The notes: a model not told the origin generated them from the letters alone. DNA of 64,000 bases from Gordionus sp. m RMFG-2023 (GCF_954871325.1 NC_088777.1:25893366-25957365), one strand, 5' to 3'; numbered from the stretch's first letter, positions 34,045-46,892 are shown. Made by a program: numbers and translations.

Positions 34045-35099
34045 CAGTGGCGTTTAAATTTTATTTTTAAAAATTTTTTTTTTTTAAATTTTATTTTTAA
34101 AAAAATTTTTTTTTTAAATTAATAAATTCTTAATAAACGCTTGATTTTTAAGTTTTAAATTTATTATAAATAATAATAGATATATACATTTGATTATTTT
34201 TATATTTATTTTTGGTTTGCAGCTATTTCACACACCTAAAAAGGGGGAGTTATTTATTCAAACGTATCATGATATTTACTCAAAAAATCAAAAAAAAAAG
34301 ATTTTGTCCGACTAGATTCATCGAAAGACAAGAGTCGGTGAAAATCTTTATTGAACTATATGATGGTCTTTGCAGAACTAGAATTTTATATATCAAGCAA
34401 GGAAAAAGATTCGCAGATGCCGAAAATATTTTGCAGGCTATTATTAAGCCACAGTAATTTCAATTCAATGTGTTTATTTTTTATTTAATTATACATATGA
34501 TTTTAGCAAGCTACAAAAAATTGATTTGGATTTAAGGGAGATTATGAATAGAGCAAAGGATATTGTTGAAATATTAACAAATATCAGAGAGAATGTGGAT
34601 GAAAAATTTCATGAAATATATGAAAAAGTAAAGGAGATTGCTAATATGTTTGGAATTGAAATTTTTAAACCTAGAGTAGTCTCTAGACAATCCAATCGAT
34701 TAAATATTGATGCATTTACGATTGAGGATTTTTATAAAATAAACATTTTTATTCCCCTTATTGATATATTTTAATTTCAATTAAAAAAAAGATTTATTAG
34801 TCATAATTATATTTTAAAAAGCTTTTATTTTCTTTTGCCGGTTGAGTCTAAACTGTTTATTACACAACACGAGAGGATATTTAAAAAATCTCAGAGTTTT
34901 ATGCTGATGATTTAGTAGGTTCATATGATAAGTTACTTTGTAATGTCGAATTTTGGTATAAAAATCTTGACAGAATAGGGTATTCTTTGAGACCAAAAAA
35001 TGCTCTGCAGGTCCTTTCCATGTGTAATTGCATTTTAGATTCGCTGCCTAATATCAAAACATTATTAATTATTTTAGCTACCTGGCCAATTAGTACCTG
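34045..35099 (+). mobile_element. Outer hAT of the nest, 5' part
   Basis: Begins with a hAT-like CAGTGGCG end. Transposase remnants follow: KRFCPTRFIERQESVKIFIE (the 'TRW' region; 34285-34350), then a coiled-coil-like stretch (NIRENVDEKFHEIYEKV), KPRVVSRQSNRLNIDAFTI, and LPNIKTLLIILATWPISTC up to 35099. The coding sequence then resumes at 41860 after the inserted elements. The zinc finger and first catalytic region are missing. Several frame breaks. Confidence 0.65.
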
Positions 35100-35649
35100 C
35101 AGGGATTCGAACCGAACCCGAACCCGGAGAAGTGAACCCGGGTTTTTAGAAAAAACTCTGAACCCGAACCGAACCTGAACCCCATTTATAAAATTTTCAA
35201 AACCCCGAACAGAACCCAAGAATTTTATTTGAACCCGGGTTCAATCGGGTTCAGTGTATTATTTAAAATCAGGGTTTCGAACCGTTTAGTATAACGGTTC
35301 GGTTCGTTCCGGTTTTTAGTTTAAAATTTTATAAAGGTTTTGTTCCATTTCGGTTTTTTAAAAAAAAATCATATCGGTTCGGTTCGGTTTATAATTTATA
35401 ACGGTTCTTTTCGGTTTGTTCCGGTTTTTATAAATTTAATTTTAAAAAAAATTAATCATTAACCATGTATATATTAATTTTAGAGAAAAATCTTTTTAGT
35501 TTATAATTTCTTATTTAATTTATCCATGATAATCTAATAGATATATTAAATTTAGGAAATATAAATTAGACAAATTAGTTTTTTTTATTTCATAAATAAA
35601 TAAGATAAAAACAAACATGCGTAAATACAATAATCAATAAAATAATATG

Positions 35650-37560
35650 TATACTATACTATTTAGGTTTAAAAAGAGAATTCGAACGGATAACTAAAAT
35701 ATTTTCTAATATTTCAGGATATAATTTAGTTCTCTGCGCAGAGAGTATAAACTTAAGGCTTGAAAATGCTCTTTCTATGGAGACCTGCGTAGCTGGAACT
35801 GCTAGCACAGTTATAGCTAACTTATAAAGTTCTGGCATACTATTCTTTACATTTTCCCAATAATTCAAAAGATTAGTATCTTTTTCTAATCTCTCTTTAT
35901 TATCAAATGACCGAATTATATATTCTATTTCTATACATTTATTATAATTTTCGATGCCCTGATAATTATTCTTATTAAGACTTTCATCGACTTTAATAAA
36001 TCTTCAAAATCATCATCTAAATTATCCTTCGAATACGAACACGTAGTCATAGTATTTAGAATTTCAATATTCTGATTATTTAGATTTTGTATCAAGTTCC
36101 AAGTTTTACAAAGATGTTTTCTGGCGATCTCTCTTTCTTCAAAAGTTAAAAATACATTATATCTAGGGTCGAGATAAAGCAGAGCAAAAAACTTCATTTT
36201 TGAAATTTATTTCTCGTGCTTTCATCTTAGAAACTAAAAGTCTGGCAAATGGAGTGTCTATTTGATCCACGCAGCATAAAAATCGCCCATTGTCAATTGT
36301 TCACTTTGTAAATATTTTGTCAAAACATAAGCTGGATATAAAGCTTTTAATATGTCACTAATTATTTTCCATTCATTCTCTGATAAACATTTTTCGCGAT
36401 CGCTTTGGAGCGATATTTCTTGTCAAAAGCTTTTTAACTCTAGTAATCTCTCCAACATTAAATAGATAGAGTTCCATCTTGTGCAACAATCTATTAGTGT
36501 TTTCAAATTTAATTTTTGAGAGAATAGCCATTATTGTCTGATTTCTTATTTTTTTGTAGATGTTTCTTGCTTTATTTATAATGACAATTTCATTTGAATT
36601 TTTAATGCAATCATTAATTGCTAATTGAAATGTATGTGAAGCACATCTAATACCTATTAATATGGATCTGGCATTTGATGCAAGATTAATATTTTCAATA
36701 TTAAAAGGTTCTTTATTTTCATCATGAATTATATCATTATTATTTAAATCATCTTTATCTATATCATTATTATTTAAATCATCATTAATTAAATAATCGT
36801 TAAGGTCATCATCTTCTTCATCGTGTAGTATTAATAGCTTAATTAACTTAATCATATTTGCTGCATTATCGGTGGTTATTGTGTAAATCTGCTCAATTTT
36901 TATTTCATATTCTTTTAAAACATCTAGAATAGTTTTTTTAAGATATTCTGATGTGTGTCGTTCTTTAATCACTTTCATGCATAGAGTCCTTAATTTTATT
37001 TTTCCGTTATTTATAAATTAAATATTGATCCCCAATATGGACCTATCATATCTAGTTGCTATATCTAATTTTAACGAAATAAGTTTTTGATACACTTCCT
37101 TTTTTATATTTTCTGAAAAATCTAACGCCATTTTTTTAATATTATTGCGTATATTTTCCGAATTGATAGTTAAATTTCCACCCAATCCTATAATTATTGG
37201 ATCTATAATATTTCGAAATGCTTTGTCGTCAATTTGGCCTACCGTGAACTGTTATTAGCTCGGTGCAGGAGCGGATTAAAGTTTCTTTATTTATATTGAT
37301 TTGTATTGTAGTAGTGTTGGACTTAAAAGCATCTTGGATTGTATTATACTGGTTTGCCGTTTTCGTTATTTGAATTTTTTTAATAGTCAAATTTTCTTTC
37401 TTTTTTCTTAATAATTTGAATTCCCTATTGTGGAATCTTTCTATATGTCGTTCAAGATTTACAGCATGGTCTCCAGTTAAGATCTTACCACAATCTTCTA
37501 TTTTACAAATAGATTGATTTTTTATGATATCTAATTTAAAAAGGAACGCAAAGGATTTGA
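35650..37560 (-). pseudogene. Inner hAT transposase, decayed
   Basis: Minus-strand blocks: a BED-finger-like N-terminus with FKLLRKKKENLTIKKIQI (about 37400); TYLKKTILDVLKEY-type text in MKVIKERHTSEYLKKTILDV; TITTDNAANMIKLIKLL with catalytic Asp; an Asp/Asn-rich insertion containing a repeated DLNNND unit; IGIRCASHTFQLAIND (Cys-His motif); LLYLDPRYNVFLTFEERE; and the C-terminal dimerisation block AVPATQVSIERAFSSLKFIL ending SLFKPK at 35662. It aligns throughout with the middle hAT protein. Several stops and frame shifts separate the blocks. Confidence 0.8.
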
Positions 37561-37690
37561 CTTTTCCCGAAACATTTAATAGATAACTAAAAAGCTATAT
37601 GATGATAGATGAAAATCTTTTATTATATAAATAGAATAAATAAAAAAGCTTAATAGAAACAATTTTACCTTCATTTTTATTTTTTTAAAT

Positions 37691-38658
37691 AACTTGGATT
37701 ATAGAATTTAAATGACAATAAATAAAATGGTCAGCAATAAATATTTTAATGATATAATAATTTTTTATTTAGAAAAATCATATTTTTTTTTAAATTCAGA
37801 ATTCTAATATTTATTATTAAAATAATATGTTAGTTAGCATTTACCATTATCATATATGCAAAATAAAAAAAAATATGATTAAAGAATGGCATTTGTAATG
37901 AATATTTTTCTAAATTTGTATTTTTAAATAATAAAAATCTTACTATAAATCTTCAGTTTAAATAAGTTAACTAACATTGCATTAAATTATTTTATACTTT
38001 TATTTATTTGTGTTTTTTATTAAATAGACTTACATTTAAAAATAGGAATTACATTTCGATGTTAAACTAAATATAACTAGTATAGTTTAATTCAAATTAC
38101 CCACTCTGATATATTCTATATAAACTAAGATAAACTTTTTTTGAATATATCAATTAATAAGAAATTATTGTAAAACAATATTATATAAAAATTGGTCAGT
38201 ACTTTATTTCTGTTAGATGTTAATATAATATGACAGAATAGGTAATTTAAGTTAAACTATAGTATTTATATTTAGTTTAACATCAAAATGTAATTCCTAT
38301 TTTTAATTCACTGTAAGTTTATTTAAATATAAAACACATTAATAAATAAATAAAAGTATAAAAATAATTTAATGCAATGTTAATTAACTTATTTAAACGA
38401 TTTATAGTAAGATTTTTATTATTTAAAAATACAGATTTAGAAAAATATTCATTACAAATGCCATTCTTTAATCATATTTTTTTATTTTGCATATATGATA
38501 ATGGTAAATGCTAACTAACATATTATAATAATAAATAATTTATAATATTAGAATTCTGAATTTAAAAAAACAATGATTATAAATAAAAAATTATTATATC
38601 ATTAAAATATTGCTGACTATTTTATTTATTGTCATTTAAATTCTATGATCCAAGTTTT
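37691..38658. repeat. Large imperfect palindrome (foldback) inside the inner hAT
   Basis: Arms of about 440 bp (37691-38135 and 38215-38658) are inverted copies with scattered differences, separated by about 80 bp. The outer ends read AACTTGGATTATAGAATTT and its inverse near 38640-38658. Landmarks such as GGTCAGCAATAAATATTTT, TTAGTTAGCATTTACC and AAATAGGAATTACATTTCG recur inverted. No coding potential. It lies between the transposase N-terminus and the 5' TIR of the inner hAT. Either a foldback MITE or an inverted duplication would look like this. Confidence 0.85.
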
Positions 38659-38794
38659 ATAATGAGATAAAAAATTTAATTTAGCCAAGAATAATTATGT
38701 CTGATTTTAAGATATCTTATCTAATTAACAGATAAATTGTCTAATCTCTTATAAATTAAGTATTTAAAGAAAAAACAACAAACCTGGTACTATT

Positions 38795-38870
38795 TGATAT
38801 ATAATGTTGATAATATAAAAATATTTAATTTGATATATAATGTTGATAATATGGAAATATTTAATTTGAA
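38795..38870. repeat. Short tandem duplication in inner hAT
   Basis: TTTGATATATAATGTTGATA occurs twice at a spacing of about 42 bp, just beyond the foldback. Confidence 0.75.
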
Positions 38871-39603
38871 AAGAAATCACCAATTTAAAAAATGCCCCCA
38901 AGGAAAATTAAAATATTAAATTTAGGTTAATAATTTAAAATTAATTATTTTTAAAACCGTTTTGAACCGGTTTAAACCGGTTCAAAATATTTATAACGGT
39001 TCGGTTTGCTCTTTTAATATTTTCTTCATAACGGTTCGGTTAAGGTTACGGTTCAGAAAATCATAACGGTTCATTCCGGTTTTGCGGTTCGGTTCGGTTC
39101 GAACCCCTGTTTAAAATCATATATTAATATATGTAAATACAAATATTATATTTTCAAATTTCCAATTAAATGAAGTCTTAATAAATTTTAAACAACTTAA
39201 TTCATTTATGCCATTTTTAAATTTATTCTCGATTCCTATTGGAGTGTTAAAAAATTTTAAACAATTGAATTAATTTACGCCATTTATTTTTAAATTTCTA
39301 TCTTATTATTCTTAAAGATTATTAATTAGAAGAAAATGGTTAACAAATCAAAGTAAAAATTATTATATTGTTAATTTAAAAAATTCTAAACATCTAACTT
39401 AAAAATTGTTAAATGTATGGCAGTTTTTGTGAACTTATTAAAATGATTTTAAAATTTATATATGCTAATCATTTATTTTTGGTTCAGTTTAATTTTTACA
39501 AGATATTAATGAAGTGCATATTATAAATGAAATTAAATTTATAAATATCTCTTTTTTAATTCTGAAATCATTGCTATTTAAAAAAATTGTTCTCTTTTTA
39601 TAG

Positions 39604-41605
39604 ATTTAAGATTAAAGATAAAGTCATATTTGATAAGCATTTTACCCTTAATACAATAAAAAAAAAATCAATATGTTCATATTGCAAAGTAAAAATGTCT
39701 GGTAATCACTTGTCAAATTTAGAAAGACACCTGGAAAGAAATCACAACAATGAATATTTAAATTATTTAAATGAAAAAACCAAATATCAGGAATTGTTAT
39801 TGGCAAAAAAACCTAAAATTAATATAGAAACCTTTTTTCCAAAAAAGTATATAAGTATAAATATATCATCTAATGATTTGATGAGTTCTATACTAGAACT
39901 TGTTACTGTAAATGGCCGGCCTTTATCAATTATTGAAGATTCAGGATTTCAAAGAATTATAAATCCACTACTATCTGGGCTCAATTTAGTTATAAACAAA
40001 GAAAATTTATCCAGAACTATTAATAAAACAGCTCAATCAATTAGAGACAAAATATCGAGAGAGGTAGAAGGAAAATTAATAAGTTTAAAAGTTGATGCAG
40101 TTCAACGACTAGATAGGTCAATTCTTGGTGTAAATATTCAATTTATATCAAAGTCCATTATAAATTTGAGGACTCTTGGAATTGTAGAGCTGAAAGAGAG
40201 ATATACAGGAGAATATATAAAAGAGAATATATTAAAAACTTTACTAAAATTTAAAATTAATATTCAACAAATATACACAATTACTTCTGATAATGGTTGT
40301 AATATTTTAAGAGCTATAAAGCTCCTGCAACCTGAAACTGATTATGATATAAGGAGTGAATCAGCAGATGAGGAAAATATGGATGTAAATGTATATAAAT
40401 ATGATATTGATGATATACAAAATACTTTTTTATCAACTATTATATCCTATCCGATTTATAGTGTACGGTGTGCAGCTCACACACTTCAGCTGGCACTTCA
40501 AGATGCTATAAAATTATCACCTATTGTGGAAACCATTGCAAAAGCTAGGAGCCTAAATTTAAAATTAAGACATCCCACTTACCAAAAGTTATTAAAAAAT
40601 ATGAAACTCCCTAAGCCTGTGTTAGATTGCCACAGATGGCATTCAACCCATGATATGTTAGAAAGGCTGATTTTACTAAAACCCAATATCGAAGATTTTT
40701 TTACAGAGCAATCTGATTATTTATTGACTGAAGATTGGAAAGAGATAATAACGATTGTTGAAATTTTAAAACCGCTAAAAATCGCAACCAAACAATTCCA
40801 ATCTGAACAGTTAACACTGACAGATTTTTATGCAGCATGGTTAAGATGCTGCATCGAACTGGAAAAAAATCCAAACCATTTTTCTCAATTACTATATTCT
40901 TGTCTTAAGAACAGAGAAGAAAGGTTTATAAAGAACCAAATTCTCTTAGCTGCCATATACCTGGACCCAAGATACAAGGTTAATTAAAAGCTTAGTAAAT
41001 TAATTATTTTAGATTTATATTAAAATTGTTATTTTATGAAATATTTAAATATAAACAATATAAATCCTTAAATATTACAGGTATTACTTAGTGATGATGA
41101 TAAGATTTGTGCGAAAAAACATCTTGTCAATTTATGGAGACGAATTAAAAGCTTAACAACGCCGATTTTATCTGATGATATTAGTTCCGATGAAGTTATT
41201 GAACAAGAAGATGATTTAGAGAAATTGATACAACTTAAAGAAAGGCAGGAGAAAATACTTAAAAGAGGGCCAACGATTGCTGAGAAAAGTATTGGAACAA
41301 TAATTACTGGATTTAGCGATTATAAAAGATTAGATAAAAAGGAAAATATTTTGCATTTTTGGGAGTCTGCTAAGCTGGAACACCCTGAATTATATATTTT
41401 ATCTAAAATCTTATTTGCTGTTCCTGCAACTCAATTTAATTTTTCATATTTTCACATATAAATACATTTAACATAGGTTAGCGTTGAAAGATCTTTTTCA
41501 CATTTGAAATTCATTCTTTCACCACATAGATCGAGGATGAGTGAACAACTCTTGGAAGATATTATGATAATACGTCTAAATAAAATTTTTAAAATTGATA
41601 CATGA
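39604..41605 (+). CDS. Middle hAT transposase, nearly intact, three exons seen
   Basis: Exon 39604-40978, GT-AG intron to 41080, exon 41081-41434, short gap, exon 41477-41605 with stop. The first exon follows an acceptor (TTTTTATAG), so a short upstream exon with the ATG is likely. Domains: BED-type zinc finger (SICSYCKV, then LERHLERNH); an RNase-H-like catalytic core with Asp in SLKVDAVQRLDRS, Asp in TITSDNGCNIL, the Cys-His pair in VRCAAHTLQLAL and the Trp region CHRWHSTHDMLERL; FYAAWLRCC; AIYLDPRYK; and the C-terminal dimerisation block AVPATQ..VSVERSFSHLKFIL. About 620 residues, full hAT length. The oddity is the second gap (41435-41476): it ends in AG but starts TTTAAT rather than GT, so the donor is mutated or non-canonical. 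Confidence 0.88.
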
Positions 41606-41859
41606 CTATATGCTTTGTATTTTTAACTATATTTGCCTATAAATAAAATAAAAAATTTATTTTTTATATCAAATTTATGTCTAGTTTTTTATTATGATTT
41701 AAATATAGAATTTTTTTTATCAACTCAAAAATTCTTGAACCCGAACCGAACCAAACCCGGGTTCAAAAATATTTCCCTGAACCGAACCCGAACCGAACAC
41801 ACCTTTTTTTATACCCCGAACCGAACCCGGGCAAAAATTTTGTCGGGTTCGCATCCCTG

Positions 41860-42048
41860 AGTACCTGCACTAATGAAAGGTCTTTTTCAACTTTAAAAAG
41901 ATTAAAAACCTATTTAAGAAACACAACAGGCGAAAAACGTTTAAATGGATTAGCCCTATTGAATATTTATAAGGAGATTATTTTAGATAAAAATTTGATT
42001 ATAGATGAATTAGCAAAATCTCAGAGAAAAGTAGATCTCTCTTTTTAA
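41860..42048 (+). pseudogene. Outer hAT of the nest, C-terminal coding end
   Basis: After the target duplication the outer hAT frame continues: TNERSFSTLKRLKTYLRNTT, then LNGLALLNIYKE and ELAKSQRKVDLSF with stop at 42048. This is the hAT dimerisation domain, directly continuous in sense with the block ending at 35099. The 3' TIR was not found. Confidence 0.75.
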
Positions 42049-43910
42049 ATTCAAATCAAAAAATAGCAATAAAAATAATTAGTTTTAATATATAATCAAT
42101 TTTTTTTGTAAAAAAGTATTATTTATAAGATAATATCATCATATTTTTTTAAATACAATTATTTGCATAAGAATTACACATATTTTATATAATTGTAAAA
42201 AATTACTTTTTTTTAAATAGAGTCTTTATACATTATAATTTTTAATATTAAAATCTGTATTAAATAAAATATCAACATTTTGAAAATATTTTAATTAATA
42301 AAAATATATACATGATTAAATAAAGGAATGTAAAATATATAAAATACCCTAAAATTTTGTTATATGAAAATATAAAATAATTTTAACAAATCCAAAAATA
42401 TAAGCAATTAAGTGTTAAAAAAAATTTATAAAATTAAGTGGGAATTTTTATAAGGGATAAAATATAATTAGATATTGATAATAGATGACAAGAATGGAGA
42501 TTAAATATTGCTAAATGTATAATTAAAATGATTCTGTAAACATATGTGAAATAATGTAATCAAAAGAATAAGGATTTTTGATTTTTTTTAACTTGAATAA
42601 AAAGAGTTGAAGAGCTGGATATTTTTATTGTCATTTAAAAATAAAATTTGTCTAAATTTATGTCAGTGGATATTTTTATTGTCATTTTGATGAAATAAAA
42701 ATAAAATTTATTTAAATTTAAGGTAGGATTTCATATGTATATAGAGTTATTTTAATTATGGAAAGGGTTATTTTAATAAATTTAAGTTTTTAAAGGGTTA
42801 TTAATTTAAAATTTATTAAAATAAAATATAAAATTTAGAAAAGGGGTATTTATTGGAATTATAAGAGTACGGAAGTAGAGAATTTAGTGTGATAAAAGTG
42901 GAAGATTTGTTATAAAAATATATACAAAATAAAAGTGTGAATAAAAATTGATGAATAATTATGGTGATGATTAAAATTTTTATGGGTAATATTAAAAATA
43001 TATAATAGATTAGTGCTGAAATTATTATTTTTTTATATATGCAATTAGAGCATTTAAAAAGATGGAAATGTGTGTTGGTTCATTTACGATCTATTTTTAA
43101 TTAATATTGATTTATGGTGAATATAATTCAATTTTAAATAGGGTGATATATTATGTAAGTGATAAGTAAATATATGATATATATTTGAAGGTAAAATAAA
43201 TGTTATCATAATACTAAAAGTGATGAATGTACAATTTTTTGAATGTAAAGTTATCATTAAGATGTGTCTGAAATGATAATTTATAAATCATGTAAATTAA
43301 AATTTCTTTTCATTTTTATTAGATTGTACAATATTCCCTGTTTTTTTGAAAATCAAAATATTCTATTTAGTTATATGTAATCTATATAGTTTAATAGTGA
43401 TTATGTCATTAATATGAATACATAACAAAATTGTAGTTATACGTAATATATGTAGTTTTTATCATGATTATGTCGCCAAAATTATAATTTTTTTATGTTA
43501 CCAATGTTCAATGATTATGTTAAAAATATTACATCTGATGATTTATTTTTGTAAATCAAAATTTTCTTTGAGACAAAATATCACTTTGATTTGTAAATAA
43601 ATTATAGTTACATGTAATTTATATTTTGATTATTAGTATTTGATAAAGAAATATATGTAATATATGTTTTATTTAACTCATGATGTGTTGGAAGATAAAA
43701 AATGGTTTAAATATGGGAAGATGTATAAGAGCTATGACTCAATGAAAAAGCCTGAAAATATTATGAGAAGATGATATCAAATAACTGATGAGAAATGAAG
43801 AGAATTTTGGGAAGATTATATGAAAAATGAAGAATATCTTAGAAATTAAATGATTTTTTTTTTTGAGAATGTAACACGTGGCTTTTGAAGGATGGGCGTG
43901 TTGTAGTTTT
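42049..43910. other. AT-rich interval without recognised gene
   Basis: Includes a small repeat (TGGATATTTTTATTGTCAT twice, near 42615 and 42668) and a purine-rich stretch at about 43690-43870. May hold the 3' UTR of the outer hAT. No TIR seen. Confidence 0.45.
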
Positions 43911-44350
43911 GTATTTTTGTTATATATTTATGTATATATATATATATAATGAAATATATGAAATGTCAATCAAAAGTGATCTTTGGAATTAGTTTTGGTT
44001 TTTGTTAGAGGATGAATGTAAAACAGAAGATCAGATGTTCTTTTGTTGATGGATTTTTGGATATTGTTTGTATATACTTAAATATATGTTTATGATATGA
44101 TTATGATTGTAAGATTAGTATAATTTATGGGAAATTTTTATTATACATATATTCGTTTGTATATTTTAAAGTATGTGTTAGTGATAGATGTTCAATAGTT
44201 TATTATTTATAAATTTCAATTTGTTTTAAAATATTTTTTTTACGTGATAAACGCATTGCCCTCAAAAATTGTAGATACAAGAGAGCAATGGTTTTTTTTA
44301 TAATTCTTACTGATGAATATATAAATTTAATTTTATTAATTAAAATAAGC
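43911..44350 (+). mobile_element. Penelope-like tail, second copy, with hammerhead-core remnant
   Basis: 43911-44120 repeats the tail at 33862-34044. Near 44304 ATTCTTACTGATGAATATATAA matches the minus-strand tail at 31680-31720 except that the GGGT/ACCC stem is missing. This ties the three fragments to one Penelope-like family. Old, non-coding. Confidence 0.6.
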
Positions 44351-44599
44351 TAATTAAATTTTATACAATGAATTCCGTTGCACCCTTTAGAGGTTGATTA
44401 TAATGAGGTTTTACTGTATTACAAAATTAAATATTGAAATACTTTGTCTTTTAACCAATTGTCTATATTGCCAACATCATTTTCTTTTATATCCACCGGC
44501 AAAACCTTCAAAATATTTTTAGATGTACAATATAAATAAATGATAAATCAATATATTTTAAAAAGGGGTTAAACGTTTACTTATTAAACCCTTTTGCAA

Positions 44600-44836
44600 T
44601 TTACTTGTTAAAACTTTTATGATTTAAATTAGATGATATTTTGTGATTGACTTCTATTAAAATATATCAAAGAATAACTTAATAAAATTTTTGTGCCTAA
44701 TTTATATAGAGAGTATATTTGATAAATTTTGTTTTATTAATAGATATTTTTAATTTTTTTGTTATTAGTCCAAATAAATTTATATTTTTAGAATATTTTA
44801 GTCTCCCTAAAAAGCAAATTCCTAGATACGCGCCTG
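44600..44836 (+). mobile_element. hAT family 1, 3'-end fragment
   Basis: Ends AAATTCCTAGATACGCGCCTG, a decayed form of the family-1 right TIR (CTGCGTACGCGCCTG). The preceding TAATAAATTTATGCTTGATA-like text and ATTTTTAAATAACA are as in 51900-52028. The rest is lost. Confidence 0.65.
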
Positions 44837-46671
44837 CATGCCGGAACACGATTTCAAAATTAAAAAAAACGCTTCATAGATATTTTAAGTCTAAAAATGA
44901 TTGACGCCTGTTCTGTTAAAAAATATTTAAGTTTATATTTAAAAATTATACATAAAAATTGTGTATTATCCATCATAAGTATGAGAATATTATAAAAAAT
45001 TATGAGAAAAACACATATGGGCAATATATTTATCTTAATAAATATCATTTAACAATTTAATAAATTATGTATGTCAATTTCAATTTGTAAATGAAATTTA
45101 CAGAAACAAAATTTCCAAAAATTTTCTTAATTAATAATATTATACTACCAGGTCTGTATTAAGAAAAATTGACTTTTTATTCCTTTTTCATATTTTTATA
45201 GCCAAGAGGGGCCATTATAACATAAAAATATAAAGAAGAAAAAAGTTTTCGTTATTGTCAACTAAAATAAAAATTATAATTTCTCTCATTTTAACAATTT
45301 TAAGGGAGATTATAAAAATAATAACGGATAAGAAAAGGTAAAAAAAAATTATTTTTTTAATTTAAATAATGGCTAATAAAATTGGTATTGATTGGAGAAA
45401 AAATATATATTAACCTCGATTGAGGTTTTGAACTTATAAGATAGAATCTTTAAAAAAACAGCTTGTGCCTCAAGGCTTAGAATTTTTTCGACTGCCAGGA
45501 ACTGATTTAAACAACACTGCAAACAAGGAATAGTCCCATTTTAACAAAATCTTTTAAATCCTCAAATAGAAATGTGAAAATATGAGGTAGGTTGTTAGCT
45601 TTAATCAATATAATTTGAAAGAAATAATAAATTGGGATATTTTTTATCAAGATCTTTATAGATTGACTGATATTTTAAAAAACTAAATATTTAAGAAATA
45701 ATGAATAATTTTATATAAATAAATAATTTGACTAAAAAATAAAGAGAAGTTAATTGTTAGATGAATAATTTTTATCAATATTTCTTGTATTCAATTTTAA
45801 TGACAAAAATTTGCTCGAATCAAATCGCATTTCTATAATTCGTTTTTAAGCTTTGTCTTCGCAAGCAATTAAAAAAGGGCGAATACGCGATTTTTAATCG
45901 TGCGTTTTATTTTCGCGCGAAATGGTGTCTACTCTATATTTCGCCTAACATGTGTTTCTAATTTAAACATATTTCATATTTCCACTAATCAACTTTTTAT
46001 TATGAACAAATATTTAGTAAAATAGATTTTTTTTTAATATTATATATTTTAAACAGCAGACATTTGGTATTTCTAGTGCAAAATTTAGAATTTTATTGAA
46101 AATATTAGAAAATAATAAGGAAAATTAAATAACAATTATGGTTATACACAAAATAATATTAGATTTGGAAAGATGTTATATAAATATTTGTACTAATATT
46201 ATAATGCATTTATATTTATTGACAATTATGATATAATTAAAATTACAAAAATATTATATTGATTAATCATTATTTAGAAATAATAAAATATTTCTAAAAT
46301 CAACAAAATGTAATTATAATAAACCATTAGGATTTTTAATATATATATATTATATTTTTTAATATTTCTTTTTAAATTATCCATTAAAGAAATATCTTGT
46401 TTAAAACCTTTTATAGAATACCACATTTCATCCTCTTCTAGTAAATTTTTCTTAATCATTTTCAATTTCTCATGTTCTAATTATAAAAAATTTTTATTAT
46501 AGGTTTGAATTTGAAGTAGGATTAACCTAAAATTAAATATAATTTTTCTTTATCATTGCTTGGACCTATTTCCTTCACTTATTTCATGATAATGACTAGA
46601 ATTTGATGGCAATAAATTTTTAACTGAAATGACAAATTTATATTTACTAATTAATTTTACTGCATCACCAT
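44837..46671. other. AT-rich interval without recognised gene
   Basis: At 45820-45960 a GC-richer segment with CGCGATTTTTAATCGTGCG and TTTCGCGCGAAA palindromes may be the remains of a MITE. Otherwise low complexity. Confidence 0.45.
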
Positions 46672-46892
46672 TAGTGTTGTAAACAGCTCGATTTGAGCCG
46701 ATTTTAAAAACCGTTAACTAAACATTATAGCCAGGAAAATATAACCTAAGCACCGAGATTTCGCCAATAGATGAACAATCCTATGTGACATGTATTAGCA
46801 AAATCTTTAAGCTTGCATAATGTTTTTTTGGATAAAATATTGAGTTAGCGATTTTTAAAATTCGGCTCAAATTAAGCCGTTTAACAACACTA
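46672..46892. mobile_element. hAT-type MITE with TIRs and near-exact 8-bp target duplication
   Basis: The ends are TAGTGTTGTAAACAGCTCG and the inverse of TAGTGTTGTTAAACGGCTT, followed inward by ATTTGAGCCG on both sides. Flanks ATCACCAT and ATCACCTT match at 7 of 8 positions. 221 bp, non-coding. A relative lies at 22133-22298. Confidence 0.82.

Larger units (their letters stand above)
35270..39109 (-). mobile_element. Inner hAT of the nest, TIRs and exact 8-bp target duplication
   Basis: The ends are CAGGGTTTCGAACCGTTT and the inverse GGTTCGAACCCCTG. They are flanked by TTTAAAAT at 35262-35269 and 39110-39117. Subterminal AACGGTTCGGTTCG words lie at both ends. It inserted into the left subterminal region of the middle hAT. 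The coding strand is minus and carries a decayed transposase of the same lineage as the middle element. It contains the large foldback at 37691-38658. Confidence 0.92.
35100..41859 (+). mobile_element. Middle hAT of the nest, TIRs and exact 8-bp target duplication
   Basis: The termini are CAGGGATTCGAACCGAACCC and the inverse CGGGTTCGCATCCCTG. They are flanked by AGTACCTG at 35092-35099 and 41860-41867. Subterminal arrays of GAACCCGAACC words lie at both ends (35105-35260 and 41735-41850). Without the inner insertion it would be about 2.9 kb. It carries a well-preserved plus-strand transposase (39604-41605). Confidence 0.92.

Noticed and set aside
34045-42048. Outer hAT as a member of family 1
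   Set aside because: Its left end is CAGTGGCG, not CAGGCGCG, and its dimerisation block differs clearly from that at 51270-51440.
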